Shown here: piece after piece, positions 55,541-64,000 of the stretch
How the letters are laid out: each line of letters starts with the position of its first letter
How positions within the stretch are numbered: the stretch's first letter is position 1
Origin: Bacillus sonorensis NBRC 101234 = KCTC 13918
GTDB taxonomy: Bacteria; Bacillota; Bacilli; Bacillales; Bacillaceae
Length of the DNA stretch: 64,000 nt
Reading direction: 5' to 3'
Assembly: GCF_001592005.1 (NCBI RefSeq)
Contig: NZ_BCVZ01000002.1
Location: 124,001-188,000, forward strand
Made by a program: the position numbers and the translations under genes
Notes under the pieces: model-generated
The model's database searches: none
What the model was told of the DNA's origin: nothing
The model's input: only the letters and a program-made list of their open reading frames with translations

Positions 55541-55577
55541 AAGGACCTTCACACAGGTGAACAGGTCCTTTTTTTCT
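55540..55577 (+). terminator. Terminator of the 23-residue peptide gene
   Basis: AAAGGACCT and AGGTCCTTT arms enclose a 14-base loop and are followed by a T-run. Confidence 0.88.
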
Positions 55578-55654
55578 CAATGCTTTTCTTATCAAGCAAT
55601 TTCGCATATAATAGAAAGATGAGTCTAACAATCGGCAGTTAAGGAGAGATTTGG

Positions 55655-55864
55655 ATGATTTATAAGGTATTTTTTCAGAGCAGTAATGACGAAGTACCTG
55701 TTCGTGAAAAAACAGATTCAATTTTTGTGGAAGCTCAATCTGAACGTGAAGTCAGATCTAAATTAAAACAATACAATTACAACATTGAGTTTATACAGGA
55801 AGTTGAAGGCGCTTTTTTAGAATATGAAAAGCAAAGCGAAAATTTTAAAGTATTGGAGTTATGA
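55655..55864 (+). CDS. rpoY: RNA polymerase epsilon subunit
   Basis: This 69-residue protein is the small epsilon subunit of Firmicute RNA polymerase (formerly YkzG, DUF1447). It begins [20 protein letters not shown] and has [18 protein letters not shown] (about 31-48). It is cotranscribed with rnjA, whose ATG lies 4 bp after the stop. AAGGAGAGAT precedes the ATG. A TATAAT box lies at 55607-55612. Confidence 0.95.
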   Translation: MIYKVFFQSSNDEVPVREKTDSIFVEAQSEREVRSKLKQYNYNIEFIQEVEGAFLEYEKQSENFKVLEL

Positions 55865-55868
55865 ATGA

Positions 55869-57536
55869 ATGAAATTTGTTAAAAACGATCAAACGGCCGT
55901 TTTTGCCCTGGGCGGACTGGGGGAGATCGGCAAAAATACGTACGGTGTTCAATTTCAGGATGAAATCGTCCTTATCGATGCGGGAATTAAGTTTCCGGAA
56001 GACGAGCTTCTCGGAATCGACTATGTGATTCCTGATTACACTTACTTAGTCAAAAATGAAGAAAAAATCAAAGGCCTTTTTATTACGCACGGACATGAAG
56101 ACCACATCGGCGGAATTCCGTACCTGCTGAAGCAGGTAAACATTCCCGTTTACGGAGGTCAGCTTGCGATCGGCCTTTTAAGAAAAAAGCTTGAAGAACA
56201 TGGTCTTTTGCGCCAGACAAAACTTCATACGATTGAAGAGGACGATATTGTGAAGTTCAGAAAAACGTCTGTTTCTTTCTTTAGGACGACCCACAGCATT
56301 CCGGACTCATACGGGATTGTCGTAAAAACACCGCAGGGCAACATCGTACATACCGGCGACTTTAAATTCGACTTTACGCCGGTAGGCGAACCTGCCAACT
56401 TGACCAAAATGGCCGAAATCGGCAAAGAAGGCGTTCTCTGCCTCCTTTCCGACAGCACAAACAGCGAAATTCCGGATTTCACGATGTCGGAGCGCAAAGT
56501 CGGGGAAAGCATTGATGACATTTTCCGCAAGGTTGAAGGCAGAATCATCTTTGCCACCTTTGCCTCAAACATCCACCGCTTGCAGCAGGTGATTGAAGCG
56601 GCTGTTGCCAACGGCCGGAAAGTTGCCGTATTTGGACGAAGCATGGAATCTGCTATTGAAATCGGACAAACGCTCGGGTATATTAAATGCCCCAAAAACA
56701 CATTTGTTGAAGCCAATGAAATCAACAGGCTTCCGGCAGGAAAAGTGACGATTCTCTGTACGGGAAGCCAAGGCGAGCCGATGGCCGCCCTTTCAAGGAT
56801 CGCAAACGGAACGCACCGTCAAATTTCCATCAACCCGGGGGATACGGTCGTATTTTCATCATCTCCGATCCCGGGCAATACGATCAGCGTCAGCCGCACG
56901 ATCAACCAGCTGTATCGCGCAGGTGCGGATGTTATCCACGGAGCCGTAACAAACATCCATACATCTGGACACGGCGGCCAGGAAGAGCAAAAGCTGATGC
57001 TGCGTTTGATTAAGCCGAAGTTTTTCATGCCGATTCACGGTGAGTACAGAATGCAAAAAATGCATGTGAAATTGGCGACTGACTGCGGAATTCCGGAAGA
57101 GAACTGCTTTATCATGGACAACGGCGAAGTGCTTGCTTTAACAAGCGAAGAAGCGACAGTTGCCGGAAAAATCCCTTCAGGCAATGTGTACATTGACGGA
57201 AGCGGAATTGGCGATATCGGAAACATCGTCTTGCGCGACCGCAGAATCCTTTCTGAAGAAGGACTTGTCATCGTCGTCGTCAGCATTAACATGAAAGAAT
57301 TCAAAGTGTCCGCGGGACCGGATTTAATTTCAAGAGGGTTTGTCTATATGAGGGAATCCGGTGATCTTATCAATGATGCACAGGAACTCATTGCCGGCCA
57401 TCTGAAAAAAGTAATGGAGCGGAAAACGACACAGTGGTCTGAAATCAAAAATGAAATTACAGACACGCTCGCGCCTTTCTTGTATGAAAAAACGAAACGC
57501 CGTCCGATGATTCTTCCTATTATTATGGAAGTATAA
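55869..57536 (+). CDS. rnjA: Ribonuclease J1
   Basis: RNase J1 has endo- and 5'-3' exonuclease activity and is a core enzyme of mRNA decay and 16S rRNA maturation. The 555-residue beta-CASP metallo-beta-lactamase has zinc motif H74-x-H76-x-D78-H79 ([11 protein letters not shown]), DFKFDFTPV (motif 4 region), a beta-CASP insertion and PIHGEYRMQ further on. It shares an operon with rpoY, as in B. subtilis. SR1P, encoded at 46 kb, is reported to promote GapA-RNase J1 contact. Confidence 0.97.
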   Translation: MKFVKNDQTAVFALGGLGEIGKNTYGVQFQDEIVLIDAGIKFPEDELLGIDYVIPDYTYLVKNEEKIKGLFITHGHEDHIGGIPYLLKQVNIPVYGGQLAIGLLRKKLEEHGLLRQTKLHTIEEDDIVKFRKTSVSFFRTTHSIPDSYGIVVKTPQGNIVHTGDFKFDFTPVGEPANLTKMAEIGKEGVLCLLSDSTNSEIPDFTMSERKVGESIDDIFRKVEGRIIFATFASNIHRLQQVIEAAVANGRKVAVFGRSMESAIEIGQTLGYIKCPKNTFVEANEINRLPAGKVTILCTGSQGEPMAALSRIANGTHRQISINPGDTVVFSSSPIPGNTISVSRTINQLYRAGADVIHGAVTNIHTSGHGGQEEQKLMLRLIKPKFFMPIHGEYRMQKMHVKLATDCGIPEENCFIMDNGEVLALTSEEATVAGKIPSGNVYIDGSGIGDIGNIVLRDRRILSEEGLVIVVVSINMKEFKVSAGPDLISRGFVYMRESGDLINDAQELIAGHLKKVMERKTTQWSEIKNEITDTLAPFLYEKTKRRPMILPIIMEV

Positions 57537-57550
57537 TATCGGCCCGATAT

Positions 57551-57591
57551 AAAAAACGGATGCACCTAAAAAGGTGGATCCGTTTTTTTTT
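57551..57591. terminator. Bidirectional terminator between rnjA and adeC
   Basis: AAACGGATGCACCT and AGGTGGATCCGTTT pair with one mismatch and have T-runs on both strands. Confidence 0.88.
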
Positions 57592-59314
57592 ATGATGACT
57601 GCACCGGAATATGTGTAAAGGCTTTGACATCAAAAAGCCCTTCCGTCGTCATTTTCATATCAGGAATTACCGGCAGCGCCAAAAAGGAAAGCGTTAAAAA
57701 GGGATTGAAATCGCCTGAAAAACCAGTTTGCTTCAAGGCTTCATGAAGGACTTTCAAACTGTCGTTCACATCCTCAAGCGGTTTGTCGGATAAAAGGCCT
57801 GCGATCGGCAGCGCGACGGAATGAAGCTCCTTTCCTCCTTTGGCGACGGTCAACCCCCCCCCGATCTCTTTGAGGGTTTCGATCGCTTGTAATAGGTCCT
57901 GATCATTCGTACCGACTGCGATTACATTGTGGGAATCGTGCGCAATTGTCGCCGCAATCGCCCCATCTTTCAGACCAAATCCTTTGACAATTCCAACCCC
58001 GATTTCCTTTATGCCCCGGTGGCGTTCGACCGCCGCGATTTTCAACAAGTCGGATTCTGGATCAGCTTTGAAAAAACCCCTCTCTTTCGGCTTGGCAACG
58101 ACAAGCTTTGTCTCAAGCTGATTGGGAATGATTTCGATGATGCGGATATCCTTGTCCGAAACAATCGGCACCTGAAGATCTTTTGTCTCTAAATCAGGCA
58201 AATGCACTGTTTGCAGCATGTCTTGCTCAGGTTTGCAGAGAGCTGCGCCCGCATCATTCGCTGCCCTGTAAATCGTCCCATTGATCATCGTCTGAGTGAT
58301 CTGTACATTTGTTAAGTCGCTGATAAAGAGGAGATCCGCATCATAGCCGGGAGCGATCGCCCCCTTTGTGTGCAGGCCGTAGCATTCGGCGGCATTAAGG
58401 CTTCCGAGCTGGTAGGCGAGAAATGGATCGAGTCCTGATTGAATGGCGAGCTTCACTTGGTGATTAATGCTCCCTTCCTCGATCAGTTCGTCCAAATGCT
58501 TATCATCCGTACAGAAAAAGAAGCGTCTTGCATTTTTTTCGTTTACGGCAGGCAATACACGGCGGACATTCTTCGCCACAGATCCTTCCCGAAGCATGAC
58601 ATACATTCCTCTTCTGACTCTTTCCAGCGCTTCTTCCGGGGTTGTTACTTCATGATCAGTCAGCACGCCGGCTGCCCGGTAGACATTGACAAATTTAGCT
58701 GACAGCCCTGCCAAATGCCCGTCGATCCGCTTACCCGCTGCATGGGCGTCAAACAATTTTTGCGCCATATCAGGCTCTGCAGCTTCTACAGAAACATAAT
58801 CCATCACTTCTGCAAGCCCGAGCACCTCATCCCGGCCGTAAAATGGTTTTAAATCTTCGGCACGCAAAACAGCGCCGGATTTTTCAAATGCCGCCGCCGG
58901 AACGCATGAAGGCAGCATGAAATAAATATTCAGCGGGGTAAGATCGGCCTGGCCCATCATGAAACGGAGACCTTTTGCACCTGAGACGTTCGCGATTTCA
59001 TGAGGGTCTGTAATCACGGTCGTCACACCATGGGGAATAACCGCCTTCGCAAACTCGGGAGGCGTCACCATTGAAGACTCAATATGTACATGGCCGTCGA
59101 TAAAACCGGGAACAATCATTTGCCCTTTCGCATCAATGATCTCCTCCCCCTCATAATCGCCCAAACCGACAATGGCTCCGTTTACGATAGCGATGTCTGC
59201 CTCTATCCATTCTTGATTAAAAACATCCATTATTTTTCCGTTTTTGATAACCGTATCGGCTTTTCTGCGATGACCGGCAGCGCCAAGCCGGTGAATGAAC
59301 ATCTCTTTGTCCAA
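57590..59314 (-). CDS. adeC: Adenine deaminase
   Basis: AdeC converts adenine to hypoxanthine in purine salvage. The 574-residue amidohydrolase has the metal motif DGHVHIESSM (about 72-81), TDPHEIANVSG (about 101-111), the central HVHIE-type barrel with FFCTDDKHLDELIEEG, and the Ade C-terminal domain (IAHDSHNVIAVGTND, about 456-470) with a second metal site. It lies between rnjA and ktrC. The start ATG at 59314 follows AGAGAGGGG. Confidence 0.94.
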   Translation of the reverse strand: MDKEMFIHRLGAAGHRRKADTVIKNGKIMDVFNQEWIEADIAIVNGAIVGLGDYEGEEIIDAKGQMIVPGFIDGHVHIESSMVTPPEFAKAVIPHGVTTVITDPHEIANVSGAKGLRFMMGQADLTPLNIYFMLPSCVPAAAFEKSGAVLRAEDLKPFYGRDEVLGLAEVMDYVSVEAAEPDMAQKLFDAHAAGKRIDGHLAGLSAKFVNVYRAAGVLTDHEVTTPEEALERVRRGMYVMLREGSVAKNVRRVLPAVNEKNARRFFFCTDDKHLDELIEEGSINHQVKLAIQSGLDPFLAYQLGSLNAAECYGLHTKGAIAPGYDADLLFISDLTNVQITQTMINGTIYRAANDAGAALCKPEQDMLQTVHLPDLETKDLQVPIVSDKDIRIIEIIPNQLETKLVVAKPKERGFFKADPESDLLKIAAVERHRGIKEIGVGIVKGFGLKDGAIAATIAHDSHNVIAVGTNDQDLLQAIETLKEIGGGLTVAKGGKELHSVALPIAGLLSDKPLEDVNDSLKVLHEALKQTGFSGDFNPFLTLSFLALPVIPDMKMTTEGLFDVKAFTHIPVQSS

Positions 59315-59393
59315 AGGTGTATAGCCCCTCTCTTTTTGTAATGTATATGGTTCAATATCCTATCCGAATCGCATGCAACAGTCAACGAAAAGA

Positions 59394-59425
59394 TCAAAAA
59401 ACCGCAAGCTGAAAAATGCTTGCGG
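59394..59425 (-). terminator. Terminator of ktrC
   Basis: On the minus strand CCGCAAGC and GCTTGCGG enclose an eight-base loop and are followed by TTTTTT. Confidence 0.85.
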
Positions 59426-59450
59426 CATAAATATAATATATTGAAAACTA

Positions 59451-60113
59451 TTATTGCTGAAAAACCTTTTTCTCAAAGCGGTCAATATCAGGATTAGAGC
59501 CGATGACAATTAATATATCTTCCTCCTGAATCTCCTCGGTGGCAAGCGGAGACACAATCACTTCTTTTCCGCGTTTAATCGCAACGATATTGATGCCGTA
59601 TCTTGCGCGGATATCTAGGTCAAGCAGCGTATTTCCCGCTAATTTGCTGTTCGCAACAATTTCTACAAGACTGTGTTCGTCTGACAGTTCCAGGTAATCA
59701 AGCACATTGTTGGACACGATATTATGAGCGATTCTCTTGCCCATCTCACGCTCCGGATGAACGATCCGGTCAGCTCCGATTTTGGATAAAACCTTTTCAT
59801 GATAATCATTCTGGGCTTTTACCGTAATCATTTTTACACCGAGTTCTTTTAGCATGAGCGTGGTCAGGATGCTCGCTTGAATATTTTCTCCAATCGCCAC
59901 AATGACATGGTCAAAATTGCGCAGTCCAAGATTTTTAAGTACAGATTCATCCGTTGTGTCGCCTATTACGGCGTGCGAAGCGATTTTCGCGTATTCGTTC
60001 ACGCGGTCCTCGTCCCTGTCGATCGCCATCACCTCAAGACCTTCTTCACTTAATGCCTTGCAAATGCTGCCGCCGAACCGGCCGAGTCCAATCACTGCGT
60101 ATTCTTTTTTCAT
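59451..60113 (-). CDS. ktrC: Potassium uptake regulatory subunit KtrC
   Basis: This 220-residue cytoplasmic RCK protein gates the KtrD K+ channel. It has an N-terminal Rossmann domain VIGLGRFGGSICKAL (about 7-21) with IDRDEDRVNEYAK binding nucleotide, and a TrkA-C domain (about 135-215), the c-di-AMP-binding part in relatives. The partner ktrD is not in this window; KtrC is also unlinked to its membrane partner in B. subtilis. It lies downstream of kinC on the same strand with a 72-bp gap. Confidence 0.94.
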   Translation of the reverse strand: MKKEYAVIGLGRFGGSICKALSEEGLEVMAIDRDEDRVNEYAKIASHAVIGDTTDESVLKNLGLRNFDHVIVAIGENIQASILTTLMLKELGVKMITVKAQNDYHEKVLSKIGADRIVHPEREMGKRIAHNIVSNNVLDYLELSDEHSLVEIVANSKLAGNTLLDLDIRARYGINIVAIKRGKEVIVSPLATEEIQEEDILIVIGSNPDIDRFEKKVFQQ

Positions 60114-60185
60114 CGGTTATTCCTCCATGGGTCAATCTTTAAAAAATTCTATCATATGATGAGGAATTTTTCCTCTATTCATATG

Positions 60186-61517
60186 TTATATCATTTTAGA
60201 AGGCATGATGTATGGTTTCGTTTTTTCAGCTTTCTCCATCTGGTTGTCAAGCGGCAGCAAAATGTGGAATGTGCTGCCTTCCCCCAATTTGCTGTCTATC
60301 TTCATTTCCCCGTTGTGGGCGCCGATAATATTTAAGCAGATTGTGAGCCCGAGTCCTGTGCCTTCTTTTTTTGTGGAAAAGAAAGGCTCGCCAAGCTTGT
60401 CCAGGTCATCTTGTGAAATGCCTCCGCCTTCATCTTTGATGCTGATTTTGACAAAATCCCCTTCCTGCTCAGAAGAAATCGTGATTTTGCCTCCGTCCGG
60501 CATCGCTTCAATTCCATTCTTGATCAAATTGATAAACACTTGCTTAATTTGATTTTCATCACCGTTTATTTCCCACTCTTTTCCTTGCTCAAAAGCTTTT
60601 TTAATTTCGATATGGGCAAGCACCGCATTCGTCTCCAGCAAAGTCGTCACCTGCTGAAGAACGGAGTTGATCTTGATTTTTTTAAACTGAACCTGATGGG
60701 GTTTTGCCAATACAAGGAGCTCCCCAAGCACAGAATCAATCCGCTTAATTTCAGAAAAGATAATATCAAAATATTGGCTTCTGTCTGGGTATTCCGTTTT
60801 CATCAGCTGCAGGAATCCGTTAACAGATGTAAGGGGATTTCTCACTTCATGCGCGATTCCCGCGGCAAGCTGGCCGGCCATCGCCAGCTTTTGGGACTGC
60901 ATGGCGAGCCGCTGATTTGATTTCAGCAGCTCCATTTCCGCATTTTTCCGCTCTGTGACATCTGTAAGCGTGCCTAAGCTTCCCGTAAATTGGCCGTTTG
61001 TATAATACAATTTATAATGGACTTCGCCCCAAAACTTGCTTCCGTTCTTTCGATGATACAGCACCTCGATTCTCCCCTCACGCTCCCTGTTCTTCAGCTG
61101 AGCGATCAGGTGATTCGAAATCCGTTCTTCATGATCAAAGTAATCATTGTACATCGTTCCAATGCTTTCCTTTACACTGTAGCCGGTCAAAGTGGTCCAT
61201 GCCTGGTTCAAAAAGGTAATGATTCCTTTTCTGTCGGTCTGAAACACGATTTCCTGAAGGTTGTCCATAATCCGGTTCGTTTCAGCCGAAAGCTCTTTAT
61301 ATTGTTTTTCACTTTCCTTCAGCTTATAGACAAGCTGATTCGATTCATCGATATACAGCGTCAGCCACCACACGCTGACCAATGTCACCAGTGTAAACAG
61401 AAGATCAACCGTCCAGTTAATTTTATTTCCCAATACACCGTAAAATAAATAATTCCAGAACATAATAAAGGTCATTGCCAAAACGGTTGCAATGATCCGT
61501 CCTTGATATCTTCTCAT
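60186..61517 (-). CDS. kinC: Sporulation/biofilm sensor histidine kinase KinC
   Basis: KinC feeds phosphate into the Spo0F-Spo0B-Spo0A relay and promotes matrix genes. The 443-residue protein has two N-terminal membrane helices (about 8-27 and 36-56) and a PAS-PAC region (about 75-190, QEIVFQTDRKGIITFLNQAW). The HisKA box GIAHEVRNPLTS carries H223. The HATPase motifs are N (INLIKNGIEAM), G1 (DEGGG) and G2 (GTGLGL). The ATG at 61517 follows AGGTGGGG; the extension to 61532 uses a GTG without its own site. Downstream is ktrC; I recall ykqA in between in B. subtilis, and it is not present here. Confidence 0.93.
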   Translation of the reverse strand: MRRYQGRIIATVLAMTFIMFWNYLFYGVLGNKINWTVDLLFTLVTLVSVWWLTLYIDESNQLVYKLKESEKQYKELSAETNRIMDNLQEIVFQTDRKGIITFLNQAWTTLTGYSVKESIGTMYNDYFDHEERISNHLIAQLKNREREGRIEVLYHRKNGSKFWGEVHYKLYYTNGQFTGSLGTLTDVTERKNAEMELLKSNQRLAMQSQKLAMAGQLAAGIAHEVRNPLTSVNGFLQLMKTEYPDRSQYFDIIFSEIKRIDSVLGELLVLAKPHQVQFKKIKINSVLQQVTTLLETNAVLAHIEIKKAFEQGKEWEINGDENQIKQVFINLIKNGIEAMPDGGKITISSEQEGDFVKISIKDEGGGISQDDLDKLGEPFFSTKKEGTGLGLTICLNIIGAHNGEMKIDSKLGEGSTFHILLPLDNQMEKAEKTKPYIMPSKMI

Positions 61518-61686
61518 GCCCCCACCTGCCACTTGTATTTCTCAGTTAATTGTAACATTCTTTACACCATCTTTGAGAGGATTGTTCGAAGTATTTATCG
61601 TCTCAAATGGCGAATCTTTCAATAATGTGGGTTTTCGGTCATCTTTTGAACATTGCTTTGGCATACCATTTGGCAAAAAAGCTTTA

Positions 61687-61715
61687 GAAAAACCCTGCCG
61701 CGTAAAAGGCAGGGT
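61687..61715 (-). terminator. Terminator of abh
   Basis: On the minus strand ACCCTGCC and GGCAGGGT enclose eight bases and are followed by TTTT, just after the abh stop. Confidence 0.8.
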
Positions 61716-61721
61716 CTTTCG

Positions 61722-62009
61722 TCAGGATTTTGCCTGATGCAGCGCAGTTTTCAGTTCTTCCAACAGCATTTCAGCGCCCTCTGGGCTCAGCGTGATTTTT
61801 CCGTTTGCATATTCGCGGTTTTCGGATGTAATCTCTCCGGTTATCAGGCAGACCCCATGGGGTTTATATTTTTGTAAAACAATTTTATCCTTATCTACAA
61901 AAAACTCAATGCTGTCTTTTATTGAAATATCCAGCGCCCTTCTTAACTCAATCGGCATCACGATGCGGCCGAGTTCATCTACTTTTCTCACAACTCCTAT
62001 TGATTTCAA
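61722..62009 (-). CDS. abh: AbrB-like transition-state regulator Abh
   Basis: This 95-residue DNA-binding protein is paralogous to AbrB. The N-terminal swapped-hairpin domain GVVRKVDELGRIVMPIELRRAL (in two parts, residues 5-26) binds DNA; the C-terminal half (ITGEITSENREYANGKITLSP) is the multimerisation part. Abh influences antimicrobial, biofilm and resistance genes in B. subtilis. It lies between mreBH and kinC as there. An ECF-sigma promoter upstream (62074-62099) agrees with SigX control known for abh. Confidence 0.93.
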   Translation of the reverse strand: MKSIGVVRKVDELGRIVMPIELRRALDISIKDSIEFFVDKDKIVLQKYKPHGVCLITGEITSENREYANGKITLSPEGAEMLLEELKTALHQAKS

Positions 62010-62310
62010 AATCTTTCGCCTACTTCCTCATTTTGTTTCTTCTTTTCTAAGATATTGTCTTAGCATAACGATAGACGAACAATAAACGAAAAAGGTTTCC
62101 CTCTTTTAGCAAAACTTCACGTAAGAAAAATGAAATAATTTTCTCATGATGTAAATATGAGGTCATCTTTTTACAGGTTTTTTTCAATCTCGTCACAAAC
62201 CCCCAAAAATCGATGTTTTTCTGAGAAAATTTAAATGAAAATCTTTTTTTCAACACGAAGAAAAAACATTTCGTATTTCAAAAAATTTTAAATAGAGATT
62301 GGGTGAAAAC
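62010..62310. other. Divergent abh/mreBH regulatory region
   Basis: This 301-bp region holds an ECF-type promoter for abh (62074-62099), a very A/T-rich stretch, and ACCCCC at 62199-62204, which could be the -35 of a SigI promoter for mreBH although no clear CGAA -10 follows at the usual distance. GGGTGAAAAC before the mreBH ATG is the ribosome site. No ORF is supported. Confidence 0.5.
62074..62099 (-). promoter_or_regulatory. ECF-sigma (SigX/W/M-type) promoter of abh
   Basis: On the minus strand GAAACC, 16-base spacer, CGTC is a textbook ECF promoter, about 65 bp before the abh ATG. Confidence 0.75.
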
Positions 62311-63318
62311 ATGTTTCAAACAACCGAGATCGGGATTGATCTAGGAACAGCGAACATACTGGTTTACAGCAAAAACAAAGGCATCATTTTAAACGAGCCT
62401 TCAGTCGTGGCGGTTGATACGGAGACAAAAACCGTCCTGGCGGTCGGAACCGAGGCGAAAAACATGATCGGAAAGACCCCGGGCAAAATTGTCGCGGTCC
62501 GGCCATTGAAAGACGGAGTCATTGCCGATTACGACATGACGACAGATCTTTTAAAGCAAATTATGAAAAAAGCGGGAAAAAACATCGGCTTTACGTTTAG
62601 AAAACCGAGCGTCGTCGTCTGCACGCCGTCAGGTTCCACAGCTGTCGAAAGACGGGCCATCAGCGATGCCGTCAAAAATTGCGGAGCAAAACAAGTGCAT
62701 CTGATTGAAGAGCCTGTCGCAGCAGCGATCGGCGCAGACCTTCCAGTCGATGAGCCTGTCGCCAATGTCGTCGTCGATATCGGCGGCGGTACGACTGAAG
62801 TAGCGATCATTTCCTTCGGCGGCGTCGTATCCTGCCATTCCATCCGGATCGGCGGCGATCAGCTTGATGAAGACATCATGTCATTTGTCAGAAAGAAATA
62901 CAACCTGCTGATCGGAGAACGTACCGCCGAGGAAGTCAAGATCGAAATCGGCTATGCACTGATCGAGCATGAAACAAAAACGATGGAAGTCAGGGGGCGC
63001 GATCTCGTAACCGGCCTGCCTAAAACGATTACACTTGAATCCAGCGAAATTCAGGCGGCGATGCGCGAATCTCTTCTCCACATTATTGAAGCCATCAGAG
63101 CGACGCTTGAGGACTGTCCTCCAGAGCTGAGCGGAGACATCGTCGACCGCGGCGTGATTCTAACCGGGGGAGGCGCCCTTTTGAACGGCATCAAAGAATG
63201 GCTTTCACAGGAAATCGTCGTTCCGGTCCATGTCGCCGCAAATCCGCTTGAATCCGTGGCCATCGGGACGGGCCGTTCTCTTGAAGTGATTGATAAACTT
63301 CAAAAAGCCGCTAAATAA
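62311..63318 (+). CDS. mreBH: Actin-like cell shape protein MreBH
   Basis: This 335-residue bacterial actin helps elongation of the cylindrical wall and in B. subtilis directs the hydrolase LytE. It has actin phosphate-1 [14 protein letters not shown] (about 6-19), phosphate-2 [14 protein letters not shown] (about 152-165) and adenosine motif [14 protein letters not shown] (about 278-291). The ATG at 62311 is preceded by GGGTG and gives MFQTTEIG as in B. subtilis; the ATG at 62299 lacks a site. It is followed by ykpC. Confidence 0.95.
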   Translation: MFQTTEIGIDLGTANILVYSKNKGIILNEPSVVAVDTETKTVLAVGTEAKNMIGKTPGKIVAVRPLKDGVIADYDMTTDLLKQIMKKAGKNIGFTFRKPSVVVCTPSGSTAVERRAISDAVKNCGAKQVHLIEEPVAAAIGADLPVDEPVANVVVDIGGGTTEVAIISFGGVVSCHSIRIGGDQLDEDIMSFVRKKYNLLIGERTAEEVKIEIGYALIEHETKTMEVRGRDLVTGLPKTITLESSEIQAAMRESLLHIIEAIRATLEDCPPELSGDIVDRGVILTGGGALLNGIKEWLSQEIVVPVHVAANPLESVAIGTGRSLEVIDKLQKAAK

Positions 63319-63391
63319 TTTTATATTTGACGTCTTTTTTGCAGACTTCCGACATATCGTTTGAAATGGAGAAACGATAAGGAGGAAGAAC

Positions 63392-63523
63392 ATGCTTAGA
63401 GATTTGGGAAGACGCGTGGCCATTACCGCTATTTTAAGCGGCATCATTCTCGGGGGAATGAGCATATCGCTCGCAAATATGCCAAGCTCCCCTCCCGGCC
63501 AAACAGCAAAAATAAATCGTTAA
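63392..63523 (+). CDS. ykpC: Small hydrophobic protein YkpC, 43 residues
   Basis: The product begins MLRDLGRRVAITAILSGIIL, continues GGMSISLANMPSSPPG and ends QTAKINR: a basic start, one hydrophobic helix and a short tail. An AAGGAGGAAGAAC ribosome site lies before the ATG at 63392. By position next to mreBH and by sequence I identify it with B. subtilis YkpC (44 residues, unknown function). It is followed immediately by a terminator. Confidence 0.85.
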   Translation: MLRDLGRRVAITAILSGIILGGMSISLANMPSSPPGQTAKINR

Positions 63524-63558
63524 AAAAGTTCGCAGCCGCAGCTGCGAACTTTTTATTT
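63523..63558 (+). terminator. Terminator of mreBH-ykpC
   Basis: AAAAAGTTCGCAGC and GCTGCGAACTTTTT arms with a four-base loop and a T-rich tail. Confidence 0.9.
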
Positions 63559-63609
63559 TCAAGCGAATATTTGATATGATGTTATGGACAATAAAGGAGG
63601 TTTTGCAGG

Positions 63610-64000
63610 ATGAATACATTTACCGATAAACTCAGCAAATATGCACAGCTTGTAGCAGAAGTCGGCGTCAATATTCAAAAGGGCCAGCAGGTCGTCATCA
63701 ACGCTTCGACAGAAATCCGCGATTTTGTCCGCCTGCTGGTGAAAAGCGCTTATCAAAGAGGCGCAAAACATGTGACAGTCCGCTGGCAGGATGATGAAGT
63801 CACACGGCTGAAATATGAGCTTGCTCCTTTTGAAGCATTTGAAGAATTTCCGGAATGGGAAGCAAAGGGCATGGAAACGCTCGCGAAGGAAGGCGCTGCC
63901 TTTATTTCCATCGTCTCGTCAGGCCCTGATCTTTTGAAAGGAATCGACTCCAAAAAGATTGCGGCACAGCAAAAAGCGGCCGGAAAAGCTTTACATACAT
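63610..64000 (+). CDS. ampS: Aminopeptidase AmpS (family M29), N-terminal part
   Basis: The first 130 codons of an M29 metallo-aminopeptidase, running off the right edge. It begins MNTFTDKLSKYAQLVAEVGV, then NIQKGQQVVINASTE and RDFVRLLVKSAYQRGAKHV, the conserved N-terminal domain of AmpS/thermophilic aminopeptidases. Catalytic metal residues lie in the missing C-terminal half. AAAGGAGG lies about ten bases before the ATG at 63610. Order mreBH-ykpC-ampS matches B. subtilis. Confidence 0.92.
   Translation, partial: MNTFTDKLSKYAQLVAEVGVNIQKGQQVVINASTEIRDFVRLLVKSAYQRGAKHVTVRWQDDEVTRLKYELAPFEAFEEFPEWEAKGMETLAKEGAAFISIVSSGPDLLKGIDSKKIAAQQKAAGKALHT

Noticed and set aside
55257-55721. Extension of the ykrA reading frame by 155 codons to 55721
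   Set aside because: The HAD motif starts right after the ATG at 55256, which has its own ribosome site; the extension runs antisense through the small peptide gene and rpoY start and looks like chance.
56225-56725. 166-codon minus-strand ORF inside rnjA
   Set aside because: It is antisense to conserved rnjA codons; a codon-bias shadow without a ribosome site.
62199-62262. SigI promoter for mreBH
   Set aside because: ACCCCC is present, but no CGAA element lies at the normal distance, so I did not list it as a promoter.

Overview
The window is chromosomal DNA of a Bacillus species close to B. subtilis, most likely the B. licheniformis group. I base this on gene order and on protein sequences that match remembered B. 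subtilis proteins almost residue for residue (MraZ, YlbF, TypA, SpeA, CtaB, RnjA, MreBH). No database search was possible. Relative to the B. subtilis map, the block mraW-mraZ-ylb-cta-pycA-ftsW-yla-ykt-speA-pdh-rnjA-kinC-mreBH-ampS is present in reverse orientation. There are no rRNA or tRNA genes, insertion sequences, prophage or CRISPR arrays.

Layout. 1-2.6 kb: 5' end of rsmH, mraZ and bshC (cell division cluster edge, bacillithiol synthesis). 2.6-12.8 kb: the ylb block, with panE, an acetyltransferase, the sporulation regulator gerR, rpmF with ylbN, tmcAL, the secreted protease ylbL, sporulation gene ylbJ, coaD-rsmD, and ylbG/F/E/D. A structured RNA element lies between ylbG and rsmD, and a tiny lipoprotein gene lies between ylbE and ylbF. 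12.9-17.7 kb: an accessory island between ylbD and ylbC, made of a Na+/solute symporter, an M20 carbamoylase and a deiminase-like guanidino hydrolase in one overlapping operon, with a divergent LysR regulator. 17.7-19.9 kb: ylbC, ylbB, ylbA. 19.9-27.3 kb: ctaG-F-E-D-C, ctaB and divergent ctaA (caa3 oxidase and heme A synthesis) with repeated ResD-like motifs. 27.3-36.8 kb: pycA, ftsW, ylaN, a glutaminase, ylaL, phoH2, ylaJ, ylaI. 36.9-39.0 kb: a second insertion, a FAD monooxygenase and a MarR regulator that share striking palindromic operators. 39-46.3 kb: ylaH, typA, ylaF, a GNAT enzyme, an inositol monophosphatase, ykzI, yktB, yktA, speA. 46.3-52.3 kb: dual-function RNA SR1 with its peptide SR1P, slp, and pdhD-C-B-A. 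52.7-64 kb: ykyA, a YjcZ-like mini-protein, def, ykrA, a 23-residue basic peptide, rpoY-rnjA, adeC, ktrC, kinC, abh, mreBH, ykpC and the start of ampS.

Most of the window is core metabolism and growth: respiration, pyruvate entry into the TCA cycle, RNA decay, cell-shape control and sporulation signalling. The unusual parts are the two regulated insertions, several genes under 60 codons with good ribosome-binding sites, the ylbG-rsmD structured RNA, and the foldable 5' leader of pdhA. Compared with my memory of B. subtilis, ylbK, ylaA-ylaE and ykqA are absent here.
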